Shown: piece by piece, positions 42,721 through 51,839 of the stretch
Layout of the letters: each line of letters opens with the position of its first letter
How positions within the stretch are numbered: position 1 is the stretch's first letter
Origin: Streptomyces sp. NBC_00569
Lineage (GTDB): Bacteria; Actinomycetota; Actinomycetes; Streptomycetales; Streptomycetaceae
DNA length: 64,000 nucleotides
NCBI RefSeq assembly: GCF_036345255.1
Contig: NZ_CP107783.1
Location: 2,542,001-2,606,000 of the forward strand
Direction: 5' to 3'
Made by a program: the position numbers and the translations under genes
Notes under the pieces: model-generated
Database searches by the model: none
What the model was told of the DNA's origin: nothing
What the model saw: the letters and a program-made list of their open reading frames with translations, nothing else

Positions 42721-43394
42721 TGGGCACCCCGCCAGTACACGCGCCCGCACGCGCGGCACTGGGCGAAGACGTCGTACGTGCCGCGCGTCCCGCCTTCGAG
42801 CAGGTCGGCGACGTCCTCCTTACGCGCATCCTTCAGCAGCCCGTTGCAGGCGGTGCACCGGGTCCAGGGGTGCAGCTCGGGCGTGAACCGGCCCAGTACG
42901 TCGCGTAGTTGCTCGTCGGGCCGGTCGCTGTAGATGTACGCGCCGGCCCACAGCTCGCGCCGCCGCAGCAGCCCGCGGTCTCTGCTGAGCATGACGCGCC
43001 GCTCGGCGGCGGAGCGGGCCGCGAGCGCGGGGTCGCCGATGTCCGTGGACTCGTACGCGGCGTCGACCCCGAGCAGCCTCAACCGCCGTGCCAGCGTGCC
43101 GAGATGGACATCGAGCAGGAACCGCAGCGGTGCTCCCCCGACCCGCTGCGGCCGGACGACGGCCCGGACCTCGACCCGCTCCCCGGCCACGGGAATGTGC
43201 CCGAAGGCCGCCTCACGCCCGTCCACGACCAGCACCCCGACCTCCGTCAGCGGCACGCCGAGCGACTCGATCACATGCCCCAGCGTGGACACGCCGTCGG
43301 TGACGAGCGGAACGGCAGCGCCCCCGCGCCGCGCATGCGGAACGAACAACTCCAACTCGGGCACGACACTGACGAGGATCTCCGGTCCGTTCAT
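42666..43394 (-). CDS. Mut7-C domain protein with ubiquitin-like N-terminus
   Basis: 242 residues. The first ~85 residues form the Mut7-C ubiquitin-like domain (PLVTDGVSTLGHVIESLGVPL, VGVLVVDGREA). A PIN-like Mut7-C domain follows (RFLLDVHLGTLARRLRLLGVDA, RRVMLSRDRGLLRRREL, with acidic Asp95 and Asp139), ending in a zinc ribbon with Cys180, Cys183, Cys213 and Cys216. It is related to the 3'-5' exonuclease Mut7 and to RNA-directed PIN proteins, so RNA cleavage or handling is likely; no substrate is known from context. The stop lies within the convergent permease gene (55-bp overlap). Confidence 0.85.
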   Translation of the reverse strand: MNGPEILVSVVPELELFVPHARRGGAAVPLVTDGVSTLGHVIESLGVPLTEVGVLVVDGREAAFGHIPVAGERVEVRAVVRPQRVGGAPLRFLLDVHLGTLARRLRLLGVDAAYESTDIGDPALAARSAAERRVMLSRDRGLLRRRELWAGAYIYSDRPDEQLRDVLGRFTPELHPWTRCTACNGLLKDARKEDVADLLEGGTRGTYDVFAQCRACGRVYWRGAHHDRLEGIVERAVAEFGG

Positions 43395-43442
43395 CGGCTC
43401 AGGATGCCATGCGCGCAGGGGCGGGGACCTGCGGTTATTCCC

Positions 43443-43658
43443 TCGCACGAAGCGGGGGCGCCGCGCGCCGAACCGCCTGACGACCCGCGCGACCCTCCGT
43501 TGCCGGCCGACGAATGGCCACCCGTCCTGCTCGGCTCGACGAGCCGGGGCCGACCGGGGCACGTCACCCTCTTCGGCACGCTGCGCAATGCTCTCCACGG
43601 CCAACCCTGCCGCTACGCCCGTCACCTGGCGCAGCGACTGCAGCCGGCCACTCGGTGA
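43443..43658 (+). other. Possible coding remnant in a 274-bp gap
   Basis: The gap 43395-43668 has no clear gene. One plus-strand frame has strong third-position GC bias and reads PLPADEWPPVLLGSTSRGRP and then HVTLFGTLRNALHGQPCRYA before a stop at 43658. No start, ribosome site or family is recognised; it may be the tail of a lost gene or chance. Confidence 0.2.
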
Positions 43659-43668
43659 GCCGACCGCG

Positions 43669-44190
43669 TCAGCAGCCGCGCGCCCGCGGCTCGAACTTCA
43701 CGCGCGCGTGCTCGTCCTTGCCATGGACGTCGCTGTACGTGGCGTGGCTGACCCGGAACCAGAGGTCGTCCTTGGCGGGCTTCCCGTTCACGTCGTCGAG
43801 CCGCACACACCACCGCTCGGTCCGCACGACACGCGTGTACGTCTCGCTGCCCTTGCGGACCTTGTGGCACTGCTTGTAGCGCTCGGTGGTGTACCAGGTA
43901 CGAGTCGTCTTACGCTTGCCACTGCCGCTGCGCGAGGTGTGCTTGACCTTCCGGGTGGCCGGATCACACTCCTTGACCATGTGCGCGCGGGTGCCCTTGA
44001 CGGTCTTGCGCGGAAGATGCCGCACGGCGTCGTAGAGACCACGCACCTGATCTGAGTGCGGCCTGGAGTACCCACCGCCCTTGCCCCCGCCGTGACCGTC
44101 GCCCTTGTCCGCACCCCCACCGCACGCACTCAGAACGGCCACGAGCATCAATGTCAGGCCGGCGAGTGCCGGGCGCTGCTTCACGGACAT
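43669..44190 (-). CDS. Secreted lipoprotein of unknown function
   Basis: 173 residues. A type II signal peptide ends in the lipobox LSAC with Cys23 as the lipidated residue, followed by a Gly/Lys/His-rich flexible linker (GGGADKGDGHGGGKGGG). The mature part is very basic (KRKTTRTWYTTERYKQCHKVRK) and has four more Cys residues, so it may be disulfide-bonded at the outer face of the membrane. No family is recognised. It is monocistronic and points away from the L,D-transpeptidase gene. Confidence 0.75.
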   Translation of the reverse strand: MSVKQRPALAGLTLMLVAVLSACGGGADKGDGHGGGKGGGYSRPHSDQVRGLYDAVRHLPRKTVKGTRAHMVKECDPATRKVKHTSRSGSGKRKTTRTWYTTERYKQCHKVRKGSETYTRVVRTERWCVRLDDVNGKPAKDDLWFRVSHATYSDVHGKDEHARVKFEPRARGC

Positions 44191-44344
44191 TTCTCCTCTT
44201 CAGGGGCTCGCACACCAGAGGTGTACACGTCATACATCGCGCCGCAGCGTATCCGATCACGTGTACGCGGCGGACATGCGGGCGACCTGTATGGCAAGAG
44301 CCGCAAGCCCCGATTCACCCCAAGAGGCGCGCTCAGCGGGCCGC

Positions 44345-44665
44345 GTGGCCGACGATCACGCCCTGCACTACATCGCCTACCCGGCGATCACCGTCCTGTC
44401 GGACGGGCGGGGCAAGAACGTCCCGTTCTCGCCGACGCAGCAGGACTTCAACGTCGGGTTCCTGCGGATGGCCGAGCACCTGTCCCTGCCCCTGCCCCCT
44501 GTCCTCGTCCCAGCCGGAGAACGTGCCCGGCACGATGCGTTGCATTCGCCACAATTTGCCCATTTCCGGTCGAATAAATGCATAAATGGTTCGCTCGGGG
44601 CTGGTCGCTCTCCACTGGCGACCGGCCCCAGGCATTCGACGACCAGTGGACGGGAGACGGTTTGA
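44345..44665 (+). CDS. Possible short CDS or remnant upstream of the L,D-transpeptidase
   Basis: The 471-bp gap 44191-44661 holds one plus-strand frame with near-complete GC at third positions from 44345 to about 44540 (HALHYIAYPAITVLSDGRG, NVPFSPTQQDFNVGFLRMAE). After 44540 the frame turns AT-rich and random-looking, and it ends at 44665 inside the next gene. No ribosome site precedes the GTG. It may be a truncated gene whose tail was lost. The AT-rich part 44540-44640 probably carries the promoter of the transpeptidase. Confidence 0.3.
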   Translation: MADDHALHYIAYPAITVLSDGRGKNVPFSPTQQDFNVGFLRMAEHLSLPLPPVLVPAGERARHDALHSPQFAHFRSNKCINGSLGAGRSPLATGPRHSTTSGRETV

Positions 44666-45903
44666 TCACGGTACGTAAGCGGACCACCGCTCTGACGGCT
44701 ACGGCCGGCGTGCTCGGCGGGGTACTCGCACTCACGGCCCTCGGCGGGGCGAGCCAGGCTGCCACCGGGGGAAACGGCCATGGTGATCACCCTCACTCGC
44801 AGACGAAGGGACAGCAGGCCGGCGCGCAGGACGCTTCCGACGCCCGAATAAAGATCACGCCCGGGCAAGGTGCCCACCAGGTCGGGATCGACGACCCCGT
44901 CAAGGTCACCGTCAGCAACGGCAAGCTCACCAAGGTGACCATGGCCGCCGTCGCGACCGGTACCGAGATTCCGGGCACCCTGGCCGCGGACGGCACGTCC
45001 TGGCAGCCGGACAAGCCGCTGGAGCGAGCCACCAGGTACCAGATCGCCGCGGAGGCCGCGGACGCCAAGGGCCGCTCCGCCACCGAGAACGCCTCGATCA
45101 CCACAGTCTCCCCAGCGGGCGACTTCATCGGGCACGTCTCCCCCGAGGACGGCTCGACCGTCGGCGTGGGCATGCCGGTGACGGTCACCTTCGACAGGGC
45201 GATCAGCGACAAGGCCGCCATGGCGTCGAAGATCCAGGTGAGCTCCAGCAGCGGCCAGCGCGTCGCCGGTCACTGGCTCAACGACGGCCGCCTGGACTTC
45301 CGCCCCCAGAACTACTGGAAGGCCGGCTCCACCGTCACCGTCAAACTCACCGACCACGGCATCCAGAAGACGGTCACGTTCAAGGTCGGCCGGAGCCAGG
45401 TCAGCACGGTCGACGCCAAAACGAAGCGGATGACCGTCGTACAGGACGGCAAGACGATCAAGACGATCGCGATCTCGTCCGGCAGCGATGAGCACCCGAC
45501 GTACAACGGCCGGATGGTCATCTCCGAGAAGTACCGGCAGATCCACATGAACGGTGCGAGCGTCGGCCTCACGGAGAAGGACGGCAAGCCCTCGTACGAC
45601 ATCGAGGCCGTACCGCACGCCATGCGCCTGACCGACTCGGGCACGTTCATCCACGGCAACTACTGGGGTGCCGACTCGGTCTTCGGCAAGGTCAACACCA
45701 GCCACGGGTGCGTGGGCCTGAAGGACGCCAGGGCCGGCGACGACGGCACGCAGCCGGCCGCATGGTTCTTCGACCACTCGATGACCGGCGACGTCGTGAT
45801 CATCAAGAACTCCACGGACCACACCAAGCTGGCCCCCGGCAACGGCCTCAGTGACTGGAACATGCCGTGGAGCGAGTGGGTCGCGGGAGGCACGACCGGC
45901 TGA
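44662..45903 (+). CDS. L,D-transpeptidase (YkuD domain) with Ig-like domains
   Basis: 413 residues. A signal peptide (hydrophobic TAGVLGGVLALTALGGASQA) is followed by two Ig-like domains of the kind found before mycobacterial LdtMt2 catalytic domains, then YkuD. The active site is HGNYW (His331) and SHGCVGL (His348, Cys350). It cross-links peptidoglycan meso-/LL-DAP side chains (3-3 links) outside the membrane and is usually resistant to most beta-lactams except carbapenems. The TTG at 44662 with GGGAG upstream is preferred; longer frames start in the AT-rich region. An 18-bp hairpin follows. Confidence 0.9.
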   Translation: MITVRKRTTALTATAGVLGGVLALTALGGASQAATGGNGHGDHPHSQTKGQQAGAQDASDARIKITPGQGAHQVGIDDPVKVTVSNGKLTKVTMAAVATGTEIPGTLAADGTSWQPDKPLERATRYQIAAEAADAKGRSATENASITTVSPAGDFIGHVSPEDGSTVGVGMPVTVTFDRAISDKAAMASKIQVSSSSGQRVAGHWLNDGRLDFRPQNYWKAGSTVTVKLTDHGIQKTVTFKVGRSQVSTVDAKTKRMTVVQDGKTIKTIAISSGSDEHPTYNGRMVISEKYRQIHMNGASVGLTEKDGKPSYDIEAVPHAMRLTDSGTFIHGNYWGADSVFGKVNTSHGCVGLKDARAGDDGTQPAAWFFDHSMTGDVVIIKNSTDHTKLAPGNGLSDWNMPWSEWVAGGTTG

Positions 45904-45930
45904 CGCGGCGTCACTCCGCTCGCATCAGCA

Positions 45931-45970
45931 CAAGCAAGGGCCCCGACCATCCGGTCGGGGCCCTTGCTTG
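45931..45970. terminator. 18-bp perfect bidirectional hairpin
   Basis: Arms 45931-45948 and 45953-45970 are fully complementary around ATCC. It lies 28 bp after the L,D-transpeptidase stop and 16 bp after the 3' end of the convergent tRNA-Leu, and is likely a shared terminator. Confidence 0.9.
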
Positions 45971-45985
45971 CGTTATTGCTTCTTG

Positions 45986-46070
45986 TGTCCGAGGGGGGAC
46001 TTGAACCCCCACGCCCGATAAAGGGCACTAGCACCTCAAGCTAGCGCGTCTGCCATTCCGCCACCCGGAC
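45986..46070 (-). tRNA. tRNA-Leu (anticodon GAG)
   Basis: The 85-nt minus-strand transcript folds as a type II tRNA with a long variable arm. The acceptor stem is GTCCGGG against CTCGGAC with one G-T wobble and discriminator A. The anticodon stem CTAGC/GCTAG encloses the loop TTGAGGT, giving anticodon GAG, which reads CTC and CTT codons. The T arm contains GGGGGTTCAAGTCCCCC. No encoded CCA. No integrase or attachment-site duplication is seen nearby. Confidence 0.95.
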
Positions 46071-46241
46071 AAGGTGTCTGTCGCCCGGCCGGGGTGTTCC
46101 CCGCGGCGACATGGACAACGATACCAAGCTTTCGGAGTGCCTTTCACCTGCGTATCTGTCGTGGGCACACACGTGGGCGCACACGTGAGCGGCACACCAC
46201 TCGCTGTCACGGAGGTGTGCCGCTCGGTGATGCCGGGTCGC

Positions 46242-47837
46242 CTACGGCATCAGGTGGTACTCCGGGAAGTTGCCCGGCAGGCGCTCACCCTCCGGGCCTC
46301 TCGTCACCGCTCGCACCAGCAGCTCGCCGCCCACGAACGCTCCGCGCCACGACGCTCCGAAGCCCCCGAAGAGCTCGTCCCGGTCGCCGCGCGAGCGCGG
46401 CTTGCCCCGGCCTGTTTTGAAGGCGCGGATCTGTGGGGCGAGGCGGTCGTACGTCGCGTCGTCGTCCGTGGACAGGGTGGCGACGAGCGCGCCGTTGGAG
46501 GCGTTCATCGCGGCGAGCAGCTCCGCCTCGGTGTCGACCAGGACGATGGTGTCGACGGGGCCGAACGGTTCGGCGTGATGGAGGGGCGAGGAGGGAGGTG
46601 GGCTCAGGAGGGTGACCGGGTGGACGTACGCGCTCGTGTCCTGGCCGGGCAGGAAGCGGGCGGGGTCCGGGGCGCCGCGGTGCAGCGGCACGGCGCCGCG
46701 GTCGATGGCCTCCGCGACCTGGTCGGCGAGCTCCTTCGCCTTGGTCGCGTTGACGAGCGGCCCGAAGTCGAGCTGGGGGTAGGGGTCTCGGGGGTTCGCC
46801 ACTGCCAGGGGGTGGCCGATGCGCAGCGTCCGTACGGCCGGGAGGTACGCGGCGAGGAAGTCGTCGAAGAGGCTGCGCTGGACGACGAAGCGCGGGTACG
46901 CGGTGCAGCGCTGCTTGCCGTAGTCGAAGAGCTTGGGGATCACGGACGCGAGCTTGTCCCAGTCGGAGTAGTTCCAGATGCCCCAGGTGTTGAGGCCCTC
47001 CTGTTCGAGGATGTGGCGCTTGCCGAGGTCGGCGACGGCCGTGGCGACGGCGGCGCCGGTGTCGCGGCCGCCGACGAACGAGACGCAGCCGATCTCGGGG
47101 GCCCGCACCAGCGCTTCGGAGAGTTCGCCTCCGCTGCCGCTGACGAGGGTGACGGGGATGCCCTCGCGGGCGGCGAGCGCGCAGGCCAGGGTGAGGCAGG
47201 CGACGCCGCCGTCGGTGGGGGTCTTGGCGATGACCGCGTTGCCGGCGAGTGCCTGGACCAGGACCGCGTGCACGAGGACGCTCATCGGGTAGTTCCAGCT
47301 GGCGATGTTCGAGACGGGGCCGTCGAGCGGGGCGCGGCCCTCGACCATGGGCTCGATGCCGTCGACGTACCAGCGCACCCCGTCGATGGCGCGGTCGACG
47401 TCGGCCTGGGCGAGGCGCCAGGGCTTGCCGATCTCCCAGACGAGGAGAAGCGCGAGGAGTTCGCGGTGCTGGGTGAGGGCGTCGAGGGTGGCGCCGACGC
47501 GGGCGCGGCGCTCGTCGAGCGGGATGTGCCGCCAGGCGCGGTGCTGGTCGAGGGAGGCGCGCACCGCCTGGTGGGCGGTGGCGGCGTCGAGGCGGGGCGG
47601 TCCGGCGATGGGGCTGCCGTCGACGGGGGTAGTGGCGGGCAGCGCGCGGCCGTCGGCCTTCCAGGTGCCGTTCCACAGGTTGAGTACGCGGTCGTCGCGG
47701 AACGCCTCGGGGGCGACGGCGAGGCAGCGCTGCCAGGCGTCGTGCCAGGAGGTGCCGGCCTTGAGGGTGGTCGCCACGGGAGTGTCCGGGCCGGTGGCGC
47801 CGGGGCCGGGGGTGCGGTTCGTGGAGTTGTCTGCCAT
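46242..47837 (-). CDS. Aldehyde dehydrogenase
   Basis: 531 residues, NAD(P)-dependent oxidation of an aldehyde to an acid. Key residues are Glu280 (ILEQEG) and nucleophile Cys311 (GKQRCTAYP), with the nucleotide-binding motif VSFVGGRDTG near 257 and Lys205. The ALDH core is preceded by an extra ~70-residue N-terminal part (WHDAWQRCLAVAPEAF). ATG 47837 follows GGAGAA. It is the last minus-strand gene of a block with sucD and sucC (111-bp gap), so a joint role in turning an aldehyde into a CoA-ester or succinate is conceivable. The substrate is unknown. Confidence 0.85.
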   Translation of the reverse strand: MADNSTNRTPGPGATGPDTPVATTLKAGTSWHDAWQRCLAVAPEAFRDDRVLNLWNGTWKADGRALPATTPVDGSPIAGPPRLDAATAHQAVRASLDQHRAWRHIPLDERRARVGATLDALTQHRELLALLLVWEIGKPWRLAQADVDRAIDGVRWYVDGIEPMVEGRAPLDGPVSNIASWNYPMSVLVHAVLVQALAGNAVIAKTPTDGGVACLTLACALAAREGIPVTLVSGSGGELSEALVRAPEIGCVSFVGGRDTGAAVATAVADLGKRHILEQEGLNTWGIWNYSDWDKLASVIPKLFDYGKQRCTAYPRFVVQRSLFDDFLAAYLPAVRTLRIGHPLAVANPRDPYPQLDFGPLVNATKAKELADQVAEAIDRGAVPLHRGAPDPARFLPGQDTSAYVHPVTLLSPPPSSPLHHAEPFGPVDTIVLVDTEAELLAAMNASNGALVATLSTDDDATYDRLAPQIRAFKTGRGKPRSRGDRDELFGGFGASWRGAFVGGELLVRAVTRGPEGERLPGNFPEYHLMP

Positions 47838-47947
47838 TTCGGGTTCTCCGCTCACGGTGCACAGTCGGGGCGGGGGGTGCATGGCTGGTGTGCGGTGGAG
47901 TGGGGAGGTTGCCCGCTGGGCTCGCTCCCCACTCCCGCGGTGGGGCG

Positions 47948-48826
47948 TTACTGCGCCAAGCGGTCGAGGACCAGGCGGGCCGTTTCCGTCGGGGTGGAGC
48001 CGACGCGGACCCCGGCCGCTTCCAGGGCCTCCTTCTTGGCCTGCGCCGTGCCGGAGGAGCCCGAGACGATCGCGCCCGCGTGGCCCATGGTCTTGCCCTC
48101 GGGGGCGGTGAACCCGGCGATGTAGGCGACGACGGGCTTGGTGACGTGGTCGCGTACGTAGGCAGCGGCGCGCTCCTCCGCGTCGCCGCCGATCTCCCCG
48201 ATGAGGACGATCAGGTCGGTGTCCGGGTCGTCCTGGAACGCGGCGAGGCAGTCGATGTGCGTCGTGCCGATGACGGGGTCGCCGCCGATGCCGACGCAGG
48301 TGGAGAAGCCGATGTCGCGCAGTTCGTACATGAGCTGGTAGGTGAGGGTGCCGGACTTGGAGACGAGGCCGATGCGGCCAGCCTTGGCGATGTCGGCGGG
48401 GATGATGCCGGCGTTGGACTGGCCGGGGGTGATCAGGCCGGGGCAGTTGGGGCCGATGATGCGGGTGCCCTTCGCGGCGGCGTACGCGTGGAAGGTCACG
48501 GCGTCGTGGACGGGGATGCCCTCCGTGATGACGACGGCGAGGGGGATGCCCGCGTCGGCGGCCTCCGTGACGGCGGCCTTGGCGAAGACGGGCGGTACGA
48601 AGACGACGGTGACGTCGGCGCCGGTGGCCGCGATGCCCTCGGCGACGGAGCCGAAGACGGGGACGGCGCGGTCGTCGAAGTCGACGCTGCGGCCGGCCTT
48701 GCGCGGGTTGACGCCGCCGACGACGTTCGTGCCGGCGGCGAGCATGCGCCGGGTGTGCTTCATGCCCTCGGCACCGGTCATGCCCTGGACGAGGACCTTG
48801 CTCTCCTTGGTCAGATAGATCGCCAT
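47948..48826 (-). CDS. sucD: Succinyl-CoA ligase alpha subunit
   Basis: 292 residues; with SucC it interconverts succinyl-CoA + NDP + phosphate and succinate + NTP + CoA. The CoA-binding Rossmann part ([19 protein letters not shown]) is followed by [12 protein letters not shown], the SKSGTLTYQ loop and the phosphorylated His249 in [11 protein letters not shown]. The start at 48826 lies within a 32-bp tandem duplication; the second copy just upstream supplies the ribosome site (AAGGAG) that the gene itself encodes near its codon 7. It follows sucC. This pair sits by the oxalate operon and may be a second copy of the TCA-cycle enzyme. Confidence 0.92.
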   Translation of the reverse strand: MAIYLTKESKVLVQGMTGAEGMKHTRRMLAAGTNVVGGVNPRKAGRSVDFDDRAVPVFGSVAEGIAATGADVTVVFVPPVFAKAAVTEAADAGIPLAVVITEGIPVHDAVTFHAYAAAKGTRIIGPNCPGLITPGQSNAGIIPADIAKAGRIGLVSKSGTLTYQLMYELRDIGFSTCVGIGGDPVIGTTHIDCLAAFQDDPDTDLIVLIGEIGGDAEERAAAYVRDHVTKPVVAYIAGFTAPEGKTMGHAGAIVSGSSGTAQAKKEALEAAGVRVGSTPTETARLVLDRLAQ

Positions 48827-48864
48827 GTCCCGCTCTCCTTGGTCAGGTTGATCGCCATGTCACG
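48801..48864. repeat. 32-bp tandem duplication spanning the sucD start
   Basis: Positions 48801-48832 and 48833-48864 match at 29 of 32 bases. The first copy encodes the start of sucD (MAIYLTKES); the second, upstream in the transcript, has its own ATG (at 48858) and opens a 15-codon frame ([15 protein letters not shown]) that runs into the sucD start. Its encoded AAGGAG lies about ten bases before the true ATG. Confidence 0.9.
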
Positions 48865-48870
48865 GGCTCC

Positions 48871-50001
48871 TCAGCGCGCGTCGGCGAGTTCGGCGGCCCG
48901 GCGCGCGGCGCCGTCCATGGTGGTGGCCTGTTCGACGAGGGGGTGGGCGCGGCCGTCGAGGATGGCGCGGCCCTCCACGGCGCTGTTCCCGTCGAGGCGG
49001 ACGACGAGCGGTTTGGTCAGCCGGACGGACTCCAGGGCCTGGACGATGCCGTCGGCGACGGCGTCACAGGCGGTGATGCCGCCGAAGACGTTCACGAAGA
49101 CGGACTTCACCGCCGGGTCGGAGAGGATGACGGAGAGGCCGTCGGCCATGATCTGAGCGGAGGCGCCACCGCCGATGTCGAGGAAGTTGGCGGGGCGGGC
49201 GCCGCAGCCCGCGACCACGTCGAGGGTCGACATGACGAGCCCGGCGCCGTTGCCGATGATGCCGACCTCGCCGTCGAGCTTGACGTAGTTGAGGCCCTTG
49301 GCCGCGGCGGCCGCTTCGAGGGCGTCGTCGTGGGCGGCTTCCTGGGTGCCCCAACGCTCTTGGCGGAAGCGGGCGTTGTCGTCGAGGGTGACCTTGCCGT
49401 CGAGGGCGAGGATCTGGCCGCCGCTCGTGCGGACGAGGGGGTTCACCTCGACGAGTACGGCGTCCTCGCGGGTGAGGACGTCCCAGAGACGGACCAGGAC
49501 GTCGACGGTCCGGTCGGGGAGGCCGGCGGCCTGGGCGATCTGTGCGGCCTTCGCCGTGGTGACTCCCTCGGCCGGGTCGACCGGAATGCGGGCGACGGCC
49601 TCGGGCCGGTTCGCCGCGACCTCCTCGATGTCCATGCCGCCCTCCGCGGAGGCGATGGCGAGGAAGCGTCCGGCCGCGCGGTCGAGGACGTAGGAGACGT
49701 AGAACTCGCTCTCTATGTCGACCGGTTGGGCCAGCATCACCTTGCCGACGGTGTGGCCCTTGATGTCCATGCCGAGGATCTGGCGTGCCGTCAGTTCGGC
49801 GGCGGCCGGGTCGGCGGCGAGTTTGACGCCGCCCGCCTTGCCTCGGCCGCCGGTCTTCACCTGCGCCTTGACGACGACGCGGCCGCCCAGCCTGCGCGCG
49901 ATCTCGCGGGCCTCCCTGGGTGACTCCGTGACCTCGGCTTTCGGCACCAAGATGCCGTGTTCTTCGAAGAGTTCCCTTGCCTGGTGCTCGTACAGGTCCA
50001 T
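48871..50001 (-). CDS. sucC: Succinyl-CoA ligase beta subunit
   Basis: 376 residues, ATP-grasp subunit. Motifs: [19 protein letters not shown], the nucleotide site [47 protein letters not shown] and [16 protein letters not shown] in the C-terminal ligase domain. ATG 50001 follows AGGAG. The length is about 15 residues under the usual SucC, mainly in two shortened loops. It is divergent from the oxalate operon, with 144 bp between the starts. Substrate preference between succinate and a related dicarboxylate (such as malate) is not decided by sequence. Confidence 0.92.
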   Translation of the reverse strand: MDLYEHQARELFEEHGILVPKAEVTESPREAREIARRLGGRVVVKAQVKTGGRGKAGGVKLAADPAAAELTARQILGMDIKGHTVGKVMLAQPVDIESEFYVSYVLDRAAGRFLAIASAEGGMDIEEVAANRPEAVARIPVDPAEGVTTAKAAQIAQAAGLPDRTVDVLVRLWDVLTREDAVLVEVNPLVRTSGGQILALDGKVTLDDNARFRQERWGTQEAAHDDALEAAAAAKGLNYVKLDGEVGIIGNGAGLVMSTLDVVAGCGARPANFLDIGGGASAQIMADGLSVILSDPAVKSVFVNVFGGITACDAVADGIVQALESVRLTKPLVVRLDGNSAVEGRAILDGRAHPLVEQATTMDGAARRAAELADAR

Positions 50002-50070
50002 CTCGGCTCCTGCCGTAAAAGTGCCGCACGCCCCCTGGACACCACCCACCGGATGCGGGATAACAAGCTT

Positions 50071-50094
50071 CATACAGTATTCGTCGACTGTATG
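50071..50094. promoter_or_regulatory. CATACAG-N10-CTGTATG inverted repeat, candidate operator
   Basis: Two perfect 7-bp arms around ten bases, in the middle of the 144-bp divergent gap between sucC and the oxalate operon. It is AT-richer than the surroundings. The position suits an operator for both directions, for example for a GntR-type regulator, but no regulator gene is adjacent. Confidence 0.5.
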
Positions 50095-50145
50095 CAATGT
50101 ACTGCGACAGCGCACGACTCCCCTACGAAGGGACAGGACTTCGCC

Positions 50146-51828
50146 ATGCCCGACGACAGCCAGGAACTCATCTCCGGTGGTCATCTGGTCGCCAAGGCGC
50201 TCAAGGCAGAAGGTGTGGAAGTCATCTACACCCTGTGCGGCGGTCACATCATCGACATCTACGACGGCTGCGTCGACGAAGGCATTGAAGTCGTCGACGT
50301 CCGTCACGAGCAGGTCGCCGCCCACGCGGCGGACGGGTACGCGCGCATCACCGGAAAGCCCGGCTGCGCCGTCGTCACCGCGGGCCCGGGCACCACCGAC
50401 GCCGTCACCGGTGTCGCGAACGCGTTCCGCGCGGAGTCACCCATGCTCCTCATCGGCGGCCAGGGCGCGCACACCCAGCACAAGATGGGCTCGCTCCAGG
50501 ACCTGCCGCACGTCGACATGATGACGCCCATCACCAAGTTCGCCGCGACGGTGCCCGACACCGCGCGCGCCGCCGACATGGTGTCGATGGCGTTCCGCGA
50601 GTGCTACCACGGCGCCCCCGGCCCGTCCTTCCTGGAGATCCCGCGCGATGTCCTCGACGCCAAGGTGCCGGTGGACAAGGCCCGCGTGCCCCAGGCCGGG
50701 CAGTACCGGGCCTCGACCCGCTCGGCCGGTGACCCCGAGGCGATCGAGAAGCTCGCCGACCTCCTCGTGCACGCCGAGAAGCCGGCGATCCTGCTCGGCA
50801 GCCAGGTGTGGACGACCCGTGCCACCAAGGACGCCATCGAGCTCGTACGCGCCCTCAACGTGCCCGCGTACATGAACGGCGCGGGCCGCGGCACCCTGCC
50901 GCCCGGCGACCCGCACCACTTCCAGCTCTCGCGCCGCTACGCCTTCTCGAACGCCGACCTCATCATCATCGTCGGCACGCCCTTCGACTTCCGCATGGGC
51001 TACGGCAAGCGCCTCTCCCCCGACGCGACCGTCGTGCAGATCGACCTCGACTACCGCACCGTCGGCAAGAACCGCGACATCGACCTCGGCATCGTCGGTG
51101 ACGCGGGCCTCGTCCTGAAGTCGGTCACCGAGGCCGCCTCCGGACGGCTGAACGGCGGGGGCGCCAAGCGCAAGGAGTGGCTCGACGAACTGCGGGCCGC
51201 CGAGCAGACCGCCATCGAGAAGCGCCTGCCGAGCCTGCGCTCCGACGCCTCGCCGATCCACCCGTACCGCCTGGTCAGCGAGATCAACGACTTCCTCACC
51301 GAGGACTCCATCTACATCGGCGACGGCGGCGACATCGTCACCTTCTCCGGGCAGGTCGTCCAGCCCAAGTCGCCGGGCCACTGGATGGACCCGGGGCCGC
51401 TGGGCACGCTCGGCGTCGGCATCCCGTTCGTCCTCGCCGCCAAGCAGGCGCGGCCCGACAAGGAGGTCGTCGCGCTCTTCGGCGACGGGGCGTTCTCGTT
51501 GACGGGCTGGGACTTCGAGACCCTCGTCCGTTACAACCTGCCCTTCGTCGGGATCGTCGGCAACAACTCGTCGATGAACCAGATCCGTTACGGCCAGAAG
51601 GCCAAGTACGGCGACGAGCGCGAGCGCGTCGGCAACACCCTCGGCGACGTCCACTACGACAAGTTCGCGCAGATGCTGGGGGGTTACGGCGAAGAGGTCC
51701 GCGACCCCGCCGACATCGCGCCCGCGCTCCGGCGGGCCCGCGAGTCCGGGAAGCCCTCGCTGATCAACGTGTGGGTCGACCCGGACGCGTACGCCCCCGG
51801 AACCATGAACCAGACCATGTACAAGTGA
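50146..51828 (+). CDS. oxc: TPP-dependent oxalyl-CoA decarboxylase-like enzyme
   Basis: 560 residues. The oxalyl-CoA decarboxylase reaction gives formyl-CoA and CO2. The N-terminal part holds the TPP-activating Glu55 in [15 protein letters not shown]. The C-terminal part holds the TPP motif from GDG (446-448) to Asn473-Asn474 ([13 protein letters not shown] to IVGNNSS). The acetolactate-synthase fold alone does not prove the reaction; the next gene is a convincing formyl-CoA:oxalate CoA-transferase and two oxalate/formate antiporters follow, which makes Oxc the best reading. A 2-hydroxyacyl-CoA lyase activity is the main alternative. The gap to frc is 11 bp. Confidence 0.8.
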   Translation: MPDDSQELISGGHLVAKALKAEGVEVIYTLCGGHIIDIYDGCVDEGIEVVDVRHEQVAAHAADGYARITGKPGCAVVTAGPGTTDAVTGVANAFRAESPMLLIGGQGAHTQHKMGSLQDLPHVDMMTPITKFAATVPDTARAADMVSMAFRECYHGAPGPSFLEIPRDVLDAKVPVDKARVPQAGQYRASTRSAGDPEAIEKLADLLVHAEKPAILLGSQVWTTRATKDAIELVRALNVPAYMNGAGRGTLPPGDPHHFQLSRRYAFSNADLIIIVGTPFDFRMGYGKRLSPDATVVQIDLDYRTVGKNRDIDLGIVGDAGLVLKSVTEAASGRLNGGGAKRKEWLDELRAAEQTAIEKRLPSLRSDASPIHPYRLVSEINDFLTEDSIYIGDGGDIVTFSGQVVQPKSPGHWMDPGPLGTLGVGIPFVLAAKQARPDKEVVALFGDGAFSLTGWDFETLVRYNLPFVGIVGNNSSMNQIRYGQKAKYGDERERVGNTLGDVHYDKFAQMLGGYGEEVRDPADIAPALRRARESGKPSLINVWVDPDAYAPGTMNQTMYK

Positions 51829-51839
51829 GGAGCCCTGCC

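Noticed and set aside
45986..46070. Integration site of a genomic island at tRNA-Leu
   Set aside because: No integrase, excisionase or duplicated 3' tRNA end is seen within the window, so there is no support for an element here.
48871..50001. Malate thiokinase (MtkAB) in place of SucCD
   Set aside because: The sequence closely follows actinobacterial SucC and SucD motifs and carries nothing diagnostic of malate use, so SucCD is kept.
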